The notes under the pieces: model-generated | What the model saw: only the letters and a program-made list of their open reading frames with translations | What the model was told of the DNA's origin: nothing | The model's database searches: none | Source: Sideroxyarcus sp045866275 | GTDB taxonomy: Bacteria; Pseudomonadota; Gammaproteobacteria; Burkholderiales; Gallionellaceae | Direction of reading: 5' to 3' | Assembly: GCA_045866275.1 (NCBI GenBank) | Contig: BAAFRX010000006.1 | Span: forward strand, 35,409 to 99,408 | DNA length: 64,000 bases | Made by a program: the position numbers and the translations under genes | Part shown: positions 17,087-25,966 of the stretch, piece after piece | How positions within the stretch are numbered: the stretch's first letter is position 1 | How the letters are laid out: each line of letters starts with the position of its first letter

Positions 17087-18018
17087 TAAGGCAGAACCTC
17101 TTCGGCCTCGGTCTTTTCCGGTTTGATGAAGTCCTCGCGCGACACGCCAAACATCAGCAGCAGCGGGCTGGCGACCAGCACGGAAGAATAAATGCTGAAC
17201 AGGATGCCGATGGTCAGCGCCAGCGCGAAGAAATGCAACGTCTCGCCGCCGAGGAAAAGCATCGCCAGCACCATCAACTGGGTGGAGCCATGCGTGATGA
17301 TGGTGCGGCTCATGGTGCGGGTGATGGCGTTGTCGATGATTTCGGTCACTTCGGTCTTGCGCATCTTGCGGAAGTTCTCGCGGATCCGGTCGAACACCAC
17401 CACCGACTCGTTCACCGAGTAACCCAGCACCGCCAGCACCGCCGCCAGTACCGAGAGCGAGAATTCCCACTGGAAGAATGCGAAGCAGCCCAGGATGATC
17501 ACCACGTCGTGCAGGTTGGCAATGATCGCGGCGAGTCCGAACTTCCATTCGAAACGCAGCCACAGATAACCGACAATGCCCAGGCTCACCAACAGGAGCG
17601 CCATCGCACCGTTCTCGACCAGATCCTTGCCGACCTGCGGCCCGACGAATTCGACGCGGCGCAATTCAACGCCGGCATCGTGCGCGCGCAAAGTCTCCAG
17701 CACGCGCTCGGACAGGTTGGCCCCGATCTTGTTCTGTTTGAGCGGGACCTGGATCAAGACGTCCTGGGTGCTGCCAAAGTTCTGCACCAGGGAATCCTGC
17801 AGGCCGATCCCCGCCAGTTCCTCCCGGACTCGATTGACTTCTGCCGGGGCGGCATAGTGAACTTCGATCACCGTGCCGCCGGTGAAGTCAACGCCGAAGT
17901 TCAGCCCCCGGGTTGCCAGGAAGAACACCGCGAACAGAAAAGTCAGCAGCGAAATGGAGGTCGTGTAGCGCCCCCAACTCATGAAGGGGATGTCTTTTTT
18001 GATGCGGAAAAATTCCAT
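17086..18018 (-). CDS. secF: Protein translocase subunit SecF
   Basis: SecF works with SecD to complete protein export using the proton gradient. The 310-residue protein has an N-terminal helix, a periplasmic part starting GLNFGVDFTGGTVIEV, and five further helices with the conserved AVLGYSVNESVVVFDRIRE loop. The ATG at 18016-18018 follows GGGGA with good spacing. It lies 10 nt after secD and overlaps dedA by one base. Confidence 0.96.
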   Translation of the reverse strand: MEFFRIKKDIPFMSWGRYTTSISLLTFLFAVFFLATRGLNFGVDFTGGTVIEVHYAAPAEVNRVREELAGIGLQDSLVQNFGSTQDVLIQVPLKQNKIGANLSERVLETLRAHDAGVELRRVEFVGPQVGKDLVENGAMALLLVSLGIVGYLWLRFEWKFGLAAIIANLHDVVIILGCFAFFQWEFSLSVLAAVLAVLGYSVNESVVVFDRIRENFRKMRKTEVTEIIDNAITRTMSRTIITHGSTQLMVLAMLFLGGETLHFFALALTIGILFSIYSSVLVASPLLLMFGVSREDFIKPEKTEAEEVLP

Positions 18019-18028
18019 GCTGTTCCCC

Positions 18029-19840
18029 TTAACCGATCGCGACTTTGTGCAAACGCGCACGACGCCCGTAGAACAGATTAACCATGGCGCGCGACACCAT
18101 CACCCCGCTGAACATCGAAGTCAGGATGCCGAGACAGAGCACCACGGCGAAGCCCTTGATCGGGCCGGAGCCGAACATGAACAGGGCGATGCCGGCGATC
18201 AGCGTCGTGATGTTGGAGTCGAGGATGGTGGCAAATGCGTTTTCGTAGCCGGTGTGGATCGCCATCTGCGGCGGCAGCCCGGCGCGCAGTTCCTCGCGGA
18301 TACGCTCGTTGATCAGCACGTTGGCGTCGATCGCCATGCCCAGGGTCAGGGCGATGCCCGCCATGCCGGGCAGGGTCAGCGTGGCCTGCATCATCGACAA
18401 CAGGGCAATCAGCAACAGCAGGTTGGCGCCCAGGGCCAGAACGGAAATGGCGCCGAACATCAGGTAGTAGGCGATCATGAACACGGCGACCAGGATGAAG
18501 CCGATCTTGGTGGAATTGAATCCGCGCTGGATGTTGTCGGCACCGAGACTGGGGCCGATGGTGCGCTCTTCGATGATCTCCATCGGCGCGGCCAGCGCGC
18601 CGGCGCGCAGCAGCAGGGCGATGTTCTGCGCCTCGTTGGTGTCCATCTGGCCGCTGATCTGCACGCGACCACCGCCGATCTCTTCGCGGATCACCGGCGC
18701 GGTAACCACTTCGCCGCGCCCCTTCTCGAACAGGATGATCGCCATGCGACGGCCCACGTTCTCGCGCGTGGCTTCCTTGAACTTGCGCGCGCCGACTGGA
18801 TCAAGATTGATATGCACGGCCGGTTCGTTGTTGCGGCTATCGAATCCAGGCTGGGCGTCGTTGATGCGCTCGCCGGTGAGAATCACGCTTTTCCTGACCA
18901 GCAGTTGCGTGCCGTCGCGTTCGCGGAACACTTCCGCACCAAAGGGTGCAACACCATTGGCACCGATCTGGTGTTCATCATCCACCAGCCGCACTTCCAG
19001 CGTGGCGGTGCGCCCCAGAATATCCTTGGCACGCGCGGTATCCTGCACTCCGGGGAGTTGCACCACGACGCGGTCCGCGCCCTGCTGCTGGATCACCGGC
19101 TCGGCCACGCCGAGTTCATTCACGCGATTGCGCAAGGTGACCAGATTCTGTTGCAACGCGGAATCCTGGATGCGCAACTGTTCCTGCAATTTCAACCTGG
19201 CAACCAGCAGATACTCTCCGCCTGCTTCGCGCTGCTGCAATTCCAGTCCGCCAAAACGCTGCTTGAGCTCGGATTCGCCCTTGCTGCGGGCCTCGGCCTC
19301 GCGGAAGCGGGTGGTGATGGTCTCGCTATCGCGCGTCACGCCGGAATAGGCAATCTTCGCCTCGCGCAAGGTGCTGCGGATATCGCTGGCGTTCGATTCC
19401 AGCGCCTTGTCCAGCGCCGCTTTCATATCGACCTGCATCAGGAAATGCACGCCGCCGCGCAAATCAAGGCCCAGATACATCGGCAACGCGTTCATCTCGG
19501 TCAGCCAGGCCGGGGAGCGCGAGAGCAGATTGAGCGCGACCACATAGTCTTCGCCCAATGCAGCCTGCAATACATCCTTGGCCTTGAGCTGGCTGTCGGT
19601 GTCGGCAAAACGCGCCTTGACGCTGGCGGCATCGAGGGTCAGCACGTCCGGCGCAAGTTGCGCCGATTGCAAGGCCGTCTGCACGCGCGCCAGCAATCCG
19701 GCATCCGCCTTCAAATGACTGCGCAGGGGCAACACCTGCACCGCGGGCGATTCGCCATACAGGTTGGGCAGGGCGTACACCAGGCCGATCACGATCGAGA
19801 TCAGGATCAGCAGATATTTCCAAAGCGGATAGCGGTTCAT
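18029..19840 (-). CDS. secD: Protein translocase subunit SecD
   Basis: A 603-residue SecD with an N-terminal helix (MNRYPLWKYLLILISIVIGL), a large periplasmic domain beginning GLDLRGGVHFLMQVD, and a C-terminal six-helix part. The latter includes LTLGMAIDANVLINERIREEL, which holds the functional Asp. It is followed closely by secF and preceded by yajC, the usual order. Confidence 0.96.
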   Translation of the reverse strand: MNRYPLWKYLLILISIVIGLVYALPNLYGESPAVQVLPLRSHLKADAGLLARVQTALQSAQLAPDVLTLDAASVKARFADTDSQLKAKDVLQAALGEDYVVALNLLSRSPAWLTEMNALPMYLGLDLRGGVHFLMQVDMKAALDKALESNASDIRSTLREAKIAYSGVTRDSETITTRFREAEARSKGESELKQRFGGLELQQREAGGEYLLVARLKLQEQLRIQDSALQQNLVTLRNRVNELGVAEPVIQQQGADRVVVQLPGVQDTARAKDILGRTATLEVRLVDDEHQIGANGVAPFGAEVFRERDGTQLLVRKSVILTGERINDAQPGFDSRNNEPAVHINLDPVGARKFKEATRENVGRRMAIILFEKGRGEVVTAPVIREEIGGGRVQISGQMDTNEAQNIALLLRAGALAAPMEIIEERTIGPSLGADNIQRGFNSTKIGFILVAVFMIAYYLMFGAISVLALGANLLLLIALLSMMQATLTLPGMAGIALTLGMAIDANVLINERIREELRAGLPPQMAIHTGYENAFATILDSNITTLIAGIALFMFGSGPIKGFAVVLCLGILTSMFSGVMVSRAMVNLFYGRRARLHKVAIG

Positions 19841-19874
19841 GGCAGTACCTTGCTTGCGTGGGTCATGCGATCAA

Positions 19875-20216
19875 TCAAAGGGGCTTGATCGTACCTTTGG
19901 GCAACACGATCTGCACGGCGACTTTCTGCACTTGCACCACGACGTTGTCGGCGATCTCAATCGCCACGTTTTCATCGCCCACTTTGGTCACTTTGCCCAG
20001 CACGCCGCCCACGGTGACGACTTCGTCGCCCTTTTGCAGCGCTTCGACCATGGCCTTGTGTTCCTTGGCGCGTTTTTGCTGCGGCCGCAGAATGAGAAAG
20101 TAGAACACGGCCAACAGGGCGATCAGGGGCAGAAACCCCATAATGCCGCCGTCCTGGGGGGCGGCCGCGCCTTCGGCATAGGCGTTGCTGATGAACAATT
20201 CGGTGATCGAAGTCAT
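19875..20216 (-). CDS. yajC: Preprotein translocase accessory subunit YajC
   Basis: A 113-residue protein with one membrane helix (MGFLPLIALLAVFYFLILRP) and the conserved RPQQKRAKEH and GDEVVTVGGVLGKV stretches. It associates with SecDF. The ATG at 20214-20216 has GGAGAG 8 nt upstream; five codons of open frame before it were not used. Confidence 0.94.
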   Translation of the reverse strand: MTSITELFISNAYAEGAAAPQDGGIMGFLPLIALLAVFYFLILRPQQKRAKEHKAMVEALQKGDEVVTVGGVLGKVTKVGDENVAIEIADNVVVQVQKVAVQIVLPKGTIKPL

Positions 20217-20286
20217 TTGATTACTCTCCAAAAATATACAGGGCGAAAAACGAAGGCGCGCATTCTAGCATGGAAGGGATGACCGT

Positions 20287-21393
20287 TCAGTGACCCTGCC
20301 CGCTGCGCATGTGTTGGAAGGAAGCGGAAAATTCGGGAAACTGCCCAAGCGCGATGGCAGCCCGAATGTCGCGCATCAGCTCCTGGTAATAATGCAGGTT
20401 ATGAATGGTATTGAGCCGCGCGCCAAGGATCTCGCCGAGACGGTGCAAATGATGCAGATAGGCGCGGCTGAAATTTTGGCAGGTGTAGCAGGTGCAGTGC
20501 GGATCAAGCGGTCGCGTGTCCATGCGATATTGGGCGTTCTTGATGCGCACATCGCCGAAGCGGGTGAACAGGTGGCCGTTGCGCGCGTTGCGCGTCGGCA
20601 TCACGCAGTCGAACATGTCGATGCCCTGCCCCACTGCTTCCACCAAATCTTCCGGCGTGCCCACGCCCATCAGGTAGCGCGGCTTGTCCTGCGGCAACTG
20701 CGGCGCGGTATGGGCAAGGATGCGCCGCATGTCCTCTTTCGGCTCGCCCACCGAAAGGCCGCCGATGGCAAAGCCATCGAAACCGATGTCAGTCAAGCCA
20801 CGCAACGATTCATCGCGCAGAGGCTCGTGCATGCCGCCCTGCACGATACCGAACAAGGCATTCGGGTTGCCTTCATGTGCTTTCTTGCTGCGCTCCGCCC
20901 AACTCAGGCTGAGCCGCATCGACACGCCCGCCACCTGCTCGTCCGCCGGATACGGCGTGCACTCGTCGAAGATCATCACGATGTCGGAATTCAGCACGCG
21001 CTGGATGCGCATGGACTCTTCCGGCGAGAGGAAGCATTTGTCGCCGTTCACCGGCGAGCGGAACTCCACCCCGCCGCCGGTGATCTTGCGCAGTTCGCCC
21101 AAGCTGAACACCTGGAAACCGCCCGAGTCGGTGAGGATGGGGCCGTTCCAACCCATGAAGCGATGCAGCCCGCCATGCGCTTCGATGACTTCCAGACCCG
21201 GACGCAGCCACAGATGGAAGGTGTTGCCGAGCACGATGTGCGCGCCGATATCGTGCAGCTCCTGCGGCGACATCGCCTTGACCGTACCATAGGTGCCGAC
21301 CGGCATGAAGGCCGGCGTCTCGACCGTGCCGTGCGCCAGTTCCAGCGTGCCGCGTCGTGCTGCGCCAGAAGTGTTGTGCAGCATGAATTTCAT
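20287..21393 (-). CDS. tgt: tRNA-guanine transglycosylase
   Basis: Tgt exchanges guanine-34 of GUN-anticodon tRNAs for preQ1 in queuosine synthesis. Catalytic residues are visible in LTDSGGFQVFSLG and MFDCVMPTRNARNG. The zinc site is C-x-C-x2-C with a distal His in CTCYTCQNFSRAYLHH. Length (368) is typical. It is transcribed after queA, but an inverted-repeat element of about 125 bp sits between the two genes. Confidence 0.96.
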   Translation of the reverse strand: MKFMLHNTSGAARRGTLELAHGTVETPAFMPVGTYGTVKAMSPQELHDIGAHIVLGNTFHLWLRPGLEVIEAHGGLHRFMGWNGPILTDSGGFQVFSLGELRKITGGGVEFRSPVNGDKCFLSPEESMRIQRVLNSDIVMIFDECTPYPADEQVAGVSMRLSLSWAERSKKAHEGNPNALFGIVQGGMHEPLRDESLRGLTDIGFDGFAIGGLSVGEPKEDMRRILAHTAPQLPQDKPRYLMGVGTPEDLVEAVGQGIDMFDCVMPTRNARNGHLFTRFGDVRIKNAQYRMDTRPLDPHCTCYTCQNFSRAYLHHLHRLGEILGARLNTIHNLHYYQELMRDIRAAIALGQFPEFSASFQHMRSGQGH

Positions 21394-21406
21394 TCCAAAA
21401 CCCTTT

Positions 21407-21530
21407 CAGCCACAGATGAACACGGATGAACACCCATAAAACTCCGCGACATCCGCACGCGACCTCCCTCCCGAATAATATCGGCAGGATTGCTACTTAT
21501 CCGTGCTTCATCCGTGTTCATCCGTGGCTC
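21407..21530. repeat. Long inverted repeat, copy B
   Basis: Left arm cagccacagatgaacacgga at 21,407-21,426 (similarity continuing to about 21,437) and right arm at 21,499-21,530 are inverted copies with an unrelated centre of about 60 bp. It is the same family as copies A and C. It occupies nearly all of the queA-tgt spacer. Confidence 0.82.
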
Positions 21531-21547
21531 AATTACGCTTTTAGGTT

Positions 21548-22570
21548 TCATTGCTTTTTCTCGATCAGCATCGCATCGCCGTAACTGAAGAAGCGATATT
21601 CCTGCGCAATGGCATGGCCATAGGCCGCGAACATCCGCTCCATGCCGCCAAAGGCGCACACCAGCATGAGCAGTGTCGAGCGCGGCAGGTGGAAATTGGT
21701 CAGCAACACATCCACCACGCGGAAGCGATAACCCGGCGTGATGAAAATCCCGGTCTCGCCTGCTTCGGCGCGCAACTCGCCGCCTGCCGCCGCACTTTCC
21801 AGGGCGCGCAGGCTGGTGGTTCCGACGCACACCACGCGCCCGCCGTTCGCCCGGGCTTGCTGGATGGCGTCCAGCGTCGCCTGCGGCACGCGGTAACGCT
21901 CGCGGTGCATCGCATGATCCCTGATATTCTCCGCGCGCACTGGCTGGAAGGTCCCCGCGCCCACATGCAGGGTGACATAGGCGATGGCGATTTGCCTGGC
22001 ACGCAAGCCATCCAGCATGGCCTGATCGAAATGCAGTCCCGCCGTCGGCGCCGCCACCGCGCCCTGCTCGCGCGCAAACACGGTCTGGTAGCGCTCCTCG
22101 TCCTCGTCGCCCGCCGCATGGGTGATATAAGGCGGCAACGGCAGCTTGCCATGCCGCTCCAGCAGCGCCTCCACGCTGTCCGCCGCATCGAAACGCAGCC
22201 GGAAGAATTCTCCCTCGCGCCCCAGCACGGACACCGGGATGGTATCGGCGAGCAGCAACCGACTGCCGGTCCTGGGGGTCTTGCTGGCGCGCACCTGCGC
22301 CAGCACCTCATGCCCGTCCAGCAAACGCTCGACCATCACCTCGACCTGCCCGCCCGTTTCCTTCTGGCCAAACAGCCGCGCCTTCAGCACCCGCGTATCG
22401 TTCAGTACCAGCACGTCGTGCGGGCGCAACAATTCGGGCAGATCGGCAAACAGGCGGTCCTTGGTCCCCGTCGTGCCCACATGCAGCAAACGGCTCGCGC
22501 CGCGCTGCGCGGGCGGGTGCTGGGCGATCAGATGTTCGGGCAGAGCAAAATCGAATTGGTCGGTGCGCAT
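21548..22570 (-). CDS. queA: S-adenosylmethionine:tRNA ribosyltransferase-isomerase
   Basis: QueA transfers and rearranges the ribosyl group of S-adenosylmethionine onto preQ1 in tRNA, making epoxyqueuosine. The 340-residue protein begins MRTDQFDFALPEHLIAQHP and has APTAGLHFD and VGAGTFQPVR, all conserved in the family. The start at 22568-22570 agrees with homologues. It is upstream of tgt on the same strand; transcription would have to pass through repeat copy B. Confidence 0.96.
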   Translation of the reverse strand: MRTDQFDFALPEHLIAQHPPAQRGASRLLHVGTTGTKDRLFADLPELLRPHDVLVLNDTRVLKARLFGQKETGGQVEVMVERLLDGHEVLAQVRASKTPRTGSRLLLADTIPVSVLGREGEFFRLRFDAADSVEALLERHGKLPLPPYITHAAGDEDEERYQTVFAREQGAVAAPTAGLHFDQAMLDGLRARQIAIAYVTLHVGAGTFQPVRAENIRDHAMHRERYRVPQATLDAIQQARANGGRVVCVGTTSLRALESAAAGGELRAEAGETGIFITPGYRFRVVDVLLTNFHLPRSTLLMLVCAFGGMERMFAAYGHAIAQEYRFFSYGDAMLIEKKQ

Positions 22571-22609
22571 CCCTGCAACGGAAATAAAAAATCAGGTCGC
22601 GCATTGTAG

Positions 22610-22638
22610 TTGATGGCGACGGGCGTTTCATGGATAAT
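22610..22638 (+). promoter_or_regulatory. Sigma-70-like promoter of tRNA-Leu(CAA)
   Basis: TTGATG at 22,610-22,615 and GATAAT at 22,633-22,638 are separated by 17 bp, and the tRNA begins 17 nt after the -10 box. Confidence 0.65.
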
Positions 22639-22654
22639 TCGCGGCCTTCCCAAT

Positions 22655-22741
22655 GCCGGGGTGATGGAACTGGTAGACGTGCCGGACTCAAAATCCGGTG
22701 CCTGAAAGGGCGTGGGGGTTCGATTCCCCCCCCCGGCACCA
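22655..22741 (+). tRNA. tRNA-Leu (CAA)
   Basis: An 87-nt class II tRNA with CCA encoded. The acceptor stem pairs gccgggg with ccccggc. The anticodon stem ccgga/tccgg encloses the loop ctcaaaa, giving anticodon CAA. A long variable arm (tgcctgaaagggcgt) and the T-loop ggttcgattcc are present. Confidence 0.96.
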
Positions 22742-22854
22742 ATAAATTCAAGTTTATTCAATCAAGCTGTCAACGCAATGCAACTCGGCTGCGTTGTTGC
22801 TCCCGACACGAGAAGTGTCTTAAACGTTCATCAATCAACTAAATGGAGTCTCAA

Positions 22855-23070
22855 ATGAAACTGGTATCCACTCTGGTCGCTGCCGCACTCGTTGCTGTTT
22901 CATTTTCCGCTGTTGCTGCTGACGCTGCTCCTGCCAAGATGGCTAATCCTTGTGCAGCCAAGATGGCTAATCCTTGTGCAGCCAAGATGGCTAATCCTTG
23001 TGCAGCCAAGGCGGCTAATCCTTGCGCGGCCAAGAAGCACAAAAAAGCAAAGAAGGCAGCCAAGAAGTAA
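22855..23070 (+). CDS. Small exported protein with tandem AKMANPCA repeats
   Basis: A 71-residue protein that I cannot assign to a characterised family. It has a signal peptide (MKLVSTLVAAALVAVSFSAVA), a short linker, four tandem eight-residue units (AKMANPCA three times, then AKAANPCA) and a basic tail AKKHKKAKKAAKK. Each unit has one cysteine after Asn-Pro. The 24-bp DNA unit at 22,933-23,028 is identical in the first three copies. GGAG sits 7 nt before the ATG at 22855. A periplasmic or secreted metal- or redox-linked role is only a guess from the regular cysteines. A terminator follows, so it is probably a single-gene unit. Confidence 0.75.
   Translation: MKLVSTLVAAALVAVSFSAVAADAAPAKMANPCAAKMANPCAAKMANPCAAKAANPCAAKKHKKAKKAAKK
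22933..23028 (+). repeat. Four 24-bp tandem repeats inside the small exported protein gene
   Basis: Unit gccaagatggctaatccttg plus tgca is perfect at 22,933, 22,957 and 22,981. The fourth unit at 23,005 has four differences. In-frame copy-number change by slippage is expected. Confidence 0.95.
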
Positions 23071-23127
23071 GCAAAGCAACACCGAGCCTGACCTGATGTC
23101 GCGAGGCATTGCGTCCCAAGGCTTAAA

Positions 23128-23160
23128 GAAAGGCGGGGGCGACTCCGCCTTTTTTGTTTT
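23128..23160 (+). terminator. Intrinsic terminator after the AKMANPCA-repeat gene
   Basis: aaaggcgg-gggcgac-tccgccttt followed by a T-rich tract (ttttgttttttttt). Confidence 0.85.
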
Positions 23161-23258
23161 TTTTTCGACGCGGCAATAACTGCCCAGGCCATGGAAAAAG
23201 TATACTCTCGCCACTTCATCAATAAGCCGTTCGAATCAACATCACTGCCGCACTACTG

Positions 23259-25862
23259 ATGACCGACACGTCCAGCAAGCACACCCCGATGATGCAGCAA
23301 TACCTGCGGCTCAAGGCGGAGCATCCCGATATGCTGCTGTTCTACCGCATGGGCGATTTTTACGAGCTGTTTCATGACGACGCGGTGCGCGCAGCCAAGC
23401 TGCTCGACATCACCCTCACCCAGCGCGGCGCCTCCGGCGGACAACCGATCAAGATGGCGGGCGTGCCCTACCACGCGGTAGAGCAATACCTGGCGCGACT
23501 GGTGAAGCTGGGCGAATCCGTGGCGATCTGCGAACAGATTGGCGACCCCGCCACCAGCAAAGGCCCGGTCGAACGCAAAGTGGTGCGCATCGTCACCCCC
23601 GGCACCGTCACCGACTCCGCGCTGCTGGAAGAAAAGCGCGACAACCTGCTGCTCGCGCTGCACCAACGCAGCAACGAAGTCGGCCTCGCCTGGCTCAACC
23701 TCGCCGCAGGCACTTTCACCCTCGCCGAAGTCGCCGCCAGTCAACTGCCTGCCGAATTGGAACGCCTGCAACCTTCCGAAATTCTCTACGCGGAAAGCGC
23801 CCTCTCCCCCCGGGAGAGGGCTGGGGTGAGGGAACACATTGCAGCAAAGTCCCTGCCCGATTGGCACTTCGAGCGCGACACCGCACACCGCGCGCTGTGC
23901 CAGCAGTTCGGCACGCGCGACCTTGCCGGTTTTGGCTGCAATGACTTTACCGTGGGGTTGGAAGCCGCAGGCGCCCTGCTCGGCTACGCCAAACTGACGC
24001 AAGGCCAGAACATTGCCCACATCAGGGCCGCACAGGTGTACCACGCCGACCAGTTCGTGCGCATGGATGCCGCCACCCGCCGCAACCTGGAGATCACCCA
24101 AACCCTGCGCGGTGAACCCGCGCCGACCCTGCTCTCGCTGCTCGACACCTGTGCGACCCACATGGGCAGCCGGAAGCTTTCGCACTGGCTGCACCACCCG
24201 CTGCGCGACCGCGAAGTGTTGCGCGCAAGGCTGGATGCCGTAGACGAGCTGGATGAGAAATACAGCACCGTGCACCAGCAGCTCAAGCCCAGCGTGGATG
24301 TCGAACGCATCACCGCCCGCATCGCCCTGAAGAGCGCAAGACCGCGCGACCTTTCCGGCCTGCGCGAGACCTTAAAGCAACTCCCGCAACTTCAATCCAT
24401 ACTGGTGGGTCGGGTTTCAACCCGACACGATAACGACGTCGGGTTGAAACCCGACCTACCCAACCGCCCGCTCACCCACAATCTGGCCGATGCCCTACAA
24501 GCCGACACCGCACTGGTCGAATTGCTGCAAAAGACCCTCAAGGACGAACCCGCCTCCGTGCTGCGCGAAGGCGGTGTGATCGCGGACGGTTACGACGCCG
24601 AGCTGGACGAACTGCGCGGCATCCAGACCCACTGCGGCGATTTCCTGCTCGCGCTGGAAACCCGCGAACGTGAGCGTACCGGCATCGACAAACTCAAGGT
24701 CGAGTACAACCGCGTGCACGGTTTCTACATCGAGGTGAGCACAGCCAACGCGGACAAGGTGCCGGACGACTACCGCCGCCGCCAGACGCTGAAGAACGTC
24801 GAGCGCTACATCACGCCCGAGCTTAAAGCCTTCGAGGACAAGGCGCTGTCCGCCAACGACCGGGCTCTTTCGCGCGAGAAGTTCCTTTACGACCAACTGC
24901 TGGAAGCGCTCGCACCCAGCATCCCGCAACTGCAGCGTATCGCCGCCGCCATCGCCGAACTGGACGTGCTCGCCTGCTTCGCCGAGCGTGCTGCCACGCT
25001 GAACTTCAGCGCGCCACGCTTCAGCGACGACGCGCAACTCATCATCAAACAAGGCCGCCACCCGGTGGTGGAATCACAAGTGGAGCAGTTCACTCCCAAC
25101 GACGCCACACTCAACGACGCGCGCCGCATGCTGCTCATCACCGGCCCCAACATGGGCGGTAAATCGACCTATATGCGTCAGGTCGCCATCATCGCGCTGC
25201 TCGCGCATGTCGGCTGCTTCGTGCCCGCACAGGAAGCAGTGCTCGGCGAGATCGACCAGATCTTCACCCGCATCGGCGCATCGGACGACCTCGCAAGCGG
25301 ACGCTCCACCTTCATGGTCGAGATGACCGAGGCCGCCAACATCCTGCACAACGCCACCGACAAGAGCCTGGTGCTGGTGGACGAGATCGGCCGCGGCACC
25401 AGCACCTTCGACGGCCTCGCCCTCGCCTGGGCCATCGCGCGCCACCTGCTGGAACTCAACCGCAGCTACATATTATTTTCGACACACTACTTCGAGCTCA
25501 CGCGGCTGGCCGAAGAATTCAAACAACTCGCCAACGTCCACCTCGCCGCCGTCGAACATCAGCACACCATCGTCTTCCTGCACAGCGTCAACGAAGGCGC
25601 CGCCAGTCAGAGCTACGGCCTGCAAGTCGCCGCCCTCGCCGGCGTGCCGAACAGCGTCATCCGCAACGCGAAGAAACAACTGGTGCGACTGGAACAGAAC
25701 AGCGCCGCACAGAACCCGCAGGGCGACCTCTTCGCTACCGCGCCCGAAACGCCGGAGCCGGAAGAGCATCCTGTGTTGCAGTCGCTGCGCGATTTGCAGC
25801 CGGATGAGATGAGTCCGAGGGAAGCGCTGGAGCAGTTGTATCAGTTGAAAAAGTTGCTGTAA
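23259..25862 (+). CDS. mutS: DNA mismatch repair protein MutS, with two in-frame repeat insertions
   Basis: MutS recognises mispairs and starts repair with MutL. The mismatch-reading F-Y-E motif is F34-Y-E36 in FYRMGDFYELF. Walker A is GPNMGGKST (from about residue 629), and the Walker B region is VLVDEIGRGTSTFDG. A C-terminal tail ends in EALEQLYQLKKLL. At 867 residues it is slightly longer than usual. Two short segments look foreign: residues 181-192 (ALSPRERAGVRE, nt 23,799-23,834) and a segment near residues 383-402 (nt 24,406-24,462). Both coincide with palindromic DNA repeats that also occur elsewhere. Catalytic parts are intact, so function is likely retained; the first insert falls in the connector region and the second in the lever region. 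Confidence 0.96.
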   Translation: MTDTSSKHTPMMQQYLRLKAEHPDMLLFYRMGDFYELFHDDAVRAAKLLDITLTQRGASGGQPIKMAGVPYHAVEQYLARLVKLGESVAICEQIGDPATSKGPVERKVVRIVTPGTVTDSALLEEKRDNLLLALHQRSNEVGLAWLNLAAGTFTLAEVAASQLPAELERLQPSEILYAESALSPRERAGVREHIAAKSLPDWHFERDTAHRALCQQFGTRDLAGFGCNDFTVGLEAAGALLGYAKLTQGQNIAHIRAAQVYHADQFVRMDAATRRNLEITQTLRGEPAPTLLSLLDTCATHMGSRKLSHWLHHPLRDREVLRARLDAVDELDEKYSTVHQQLKPSVDVERITARIALKSARPRDLSGLRETLKQLPQLQSILVGRVSTRHDNDVGLKPDLPNRPLTHNLADALQADTALVELLQKTLKDEPASVLREGGVIADGYDAELDELRGIQTHCGDFLLALETRERERTGIDKLKVEYNRVHGFYIEVSTANADKVPDDYRRRQTLKNVERYITPELKAFEDKALSANDRALSREKFLYDQLLEALAPSIPQLQRIAAAIAELDVLACFAERAATLNFSAPRFSDDAQLIIKQGRHPVVESQVEQFTPNDATLNDARRMLLITGPNMGGKSTYMRQVAIIALLAHVGCFVPAQEAVLGEIDQIFTRIGASDDLASGRSTFMVEMTEAANILHNATDKSLVLVDEIGRGTSTFDGLALAWAIARHLLELNRSYILFSTHYFELTRLAEEFKQLANVHLAAVEHQHTIVFLHSVNEGAASQSYGLQVAALAGVPNSVIRNAKKQLVRLEQNSAAQNPQGDLFATAPETPEPEEHPVLQSLRDLQPDEMSPREALEQLYQLKKLL
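23799..23834. repeat. C/G-rich palindromic repeat in mutS
   Basis: ccctctccccccgggagagg is a near-perfect palindrome followed by gctggggtgaggg. It is the same type as the gluQ and hpnE inserts. It keeps the frame. Confidence 0.8.
24409..24455. repeat. Double palindrome GTCGGGTTTCAACCCGAC in mutS
   Basis: gtcgggtttcaacccgac at 24,409-24,426 and its exact reverse complement gtcgggttgaaacccgac at 24,438-24,455 lie 11 bp apart. Each is itself an 8-bp-arm palindrome. A related palindrome stands at 40,460-40,477. Confidence 0.9.
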
Positions 25863-25966
25863 CGGCCGGTGACGGCACACATGCATGTCACGACCGCTTC
25901 AACATAAAGGTGGAAACAGCTAGAATCCAACCCCTCGCACTCATCTCAAACTCAAGGAAACACATC

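Noticed and set aside
22933..23028. Regular 24-bp repeats considered as a CRISPR array
   Set aside because: The units are directly adjacent with no spacers and encode a repeated peptide in a gene with a signal peptide.
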